Assembly: GCF_000702665.1 (NCBI RefSeq)
Contig: NZ_JNJA01000009.1
Span: 1-64,000, forward strand
Reading direction: 5' to 3'
DNA from: Solidesulfovibrio alcoholivorans DSM 5433
Lineage (GTDB): Bacteria; Desulfobacterota; Desulfovibrionia; Desulfovibrionales; Desulfovibrionaceae
Length of the DNA: 64,000 nt
Part shown: piece after piece, positions 63,530 to 64,000 of the stretch
Layout: each line of letters begins with the position of its first letter
Numbering within the stretch: position 1 is the first letter of the stretch
The notes under the pieces: generated by a model
Database searches by the model: none
Told to the model about the DNA's origin: nothing
Seen by the model: only the letters and a program-made list of their open reading frames with translations
Made by a program: the position numbers and the translations under genes

Positions 63530-64000
63530 ATGGATGCCAGCACTTTTTACATGTACATGCCGATCGCGGGCGTGACCATTTTCTGGCCGGGCCTCGTGCT
63601 CATCGGCTTCTCCGTCGGCGTCATCGGCGGCTTCTTCGGCATGGGCGGCGCCTGGATGGTCACCCCGGGCCTCAACATCCTGGGTTTCCCCATGGCCTTC
63701 GCCATCGGCACGGACATCGCCCATATCGCGGGCAAATCCATGATTTCCACCATGCGCCACGCCAAGTTCGGCAACGTGGACTACAAACTGGGCTTCGTCA
63801 TGCTCATCGGCACCATGGTGGGCATCGAATGCGGCGCACAGCTGATCATGATGCTCGAGCGCATGGGCATGGTCGGCTCGGTCGTGCGCTGGGTGTATGT
63901 GGTCTTCCTGGCGCTCATCAGCTGGATGGTCTTTTACGACTACGCCAAGGCGGTCAAGCGCAAGAAGGCCGGCGCCCAGGCCGGTGAGCGCGGCGTCGAG
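63530..64000 (+). CDS. TauE/SafE-type sulfite/organosulfonate exporter, partial
   Basis: The first 157 residues of a membrane protein, open to the right edge. It begins with MDASTFYMYMPIAGVTI; the segment FSVGVIGGFFGMGGAWMVTP is the conserved glycine-rich first repeat of TauE/SafE permeases, followed by GTDIAHIAGKSM and two more helices. The start at 63530 has TTTGGAGG. It is the third gene of the sigma-54 driven operon. Export of sulfite or a related anion under stress is the family expectation. Confidence 0.85.
   Translation, partial: MDASTFYMYMPIAGVTIFWPGLVLIGFSVGVIGGFFGMGGAWMVTPGLNILGFPMAFAIGTDIAHIAGKSMISTMRHAKFGNVDYKLGFVMLIGTMVGIECGAQLIMMLERMGMVGSVVRWVYVVFLALISWMVFYDYAKAVKRKKAGAQAGERGVE

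Overview
The window looks like a GC-rich deltaproteobacterial chromosome. My best guess is a sulfate reducer of the Desulfovibrionaceae. This rests on the general look of the proteins, the many two-component, diguanylate-cyclase and chemotaxis genes, the small DASS/TauE/UspA modules, and sigma-54 style promoters next to a sigma-54 activator. No sulfate-reduction gene lies in the window, so the assignment is an inference.

Positions 1-7472 are the right end of an integrated mobile element and are visibly less GC-rich than the rest. A tyrosine integrase sits next to a 3' fragment of a tRNA-Asn gene (the attachment site), followed by the tRNA terminator. To its left are small regulators, a zinc-ribbon/J-like protein, a large primase-helicase with an archaeo-eukaryotic primase domain of the TOTE type, a repeat-rich region that looks like an iteron origin, and an ERCC4-type nuclease interrupted by a stop codon. 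The element continues beyond the left edge.

Positions 7500-29200 are ordinary chromosome: a chemoreceptor, a GT-C glycosyltransferase, an orphan BMP-family binding protein, an acyltransferase-like membrane protein, a secreted metzincin, a methyltransferase, an NRAMP metal transporter divergent from a MarR-EmrA-EmrB efflux operon, an iron-dependent alcohol dehydrogenase, an NlpC/P60 lipoprotein and a YgjP-type metallopeptidase.

Positions 29300-40764 hold RNase R followed by a binding protein/histidine kinase operon, an amino-acid-type binding protein, a hybrid kinase, and an OmpR regulator/kinase pair. Positions 40807-41447 contain no gene but hold three tandem, related units, each ending in a terminator-like hairpin whose stems differ in sequence but keep pairing. 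This is the best candidate for something undescribed, probably a tandem small-RNA family.

Positions 41491-46035 (minus strand) encode an acetyltransferase, a methyltransferase, YchJ, glutamine synthetase and a split YeeE/YedE pair. Positions 46245-57438 encode a TPR-methyltransferase fusion, then an envelope signalling group: a FecR-TPR-outer-membrane-barrel protein, a CHASE2 adenylate cyclase, a small metzincin and an EAL-CBS-GGDEF protein. Positions 57477-64000 encode an orphan CII-like regulator, a DASS transporter, a membrane-bound sigma-54 activator with an unusual C-terminus, and, divergent from it behind a near-consensus sigma-54 promoter, a UspA/small membrane protein/TauE operon that runs off the right edge.
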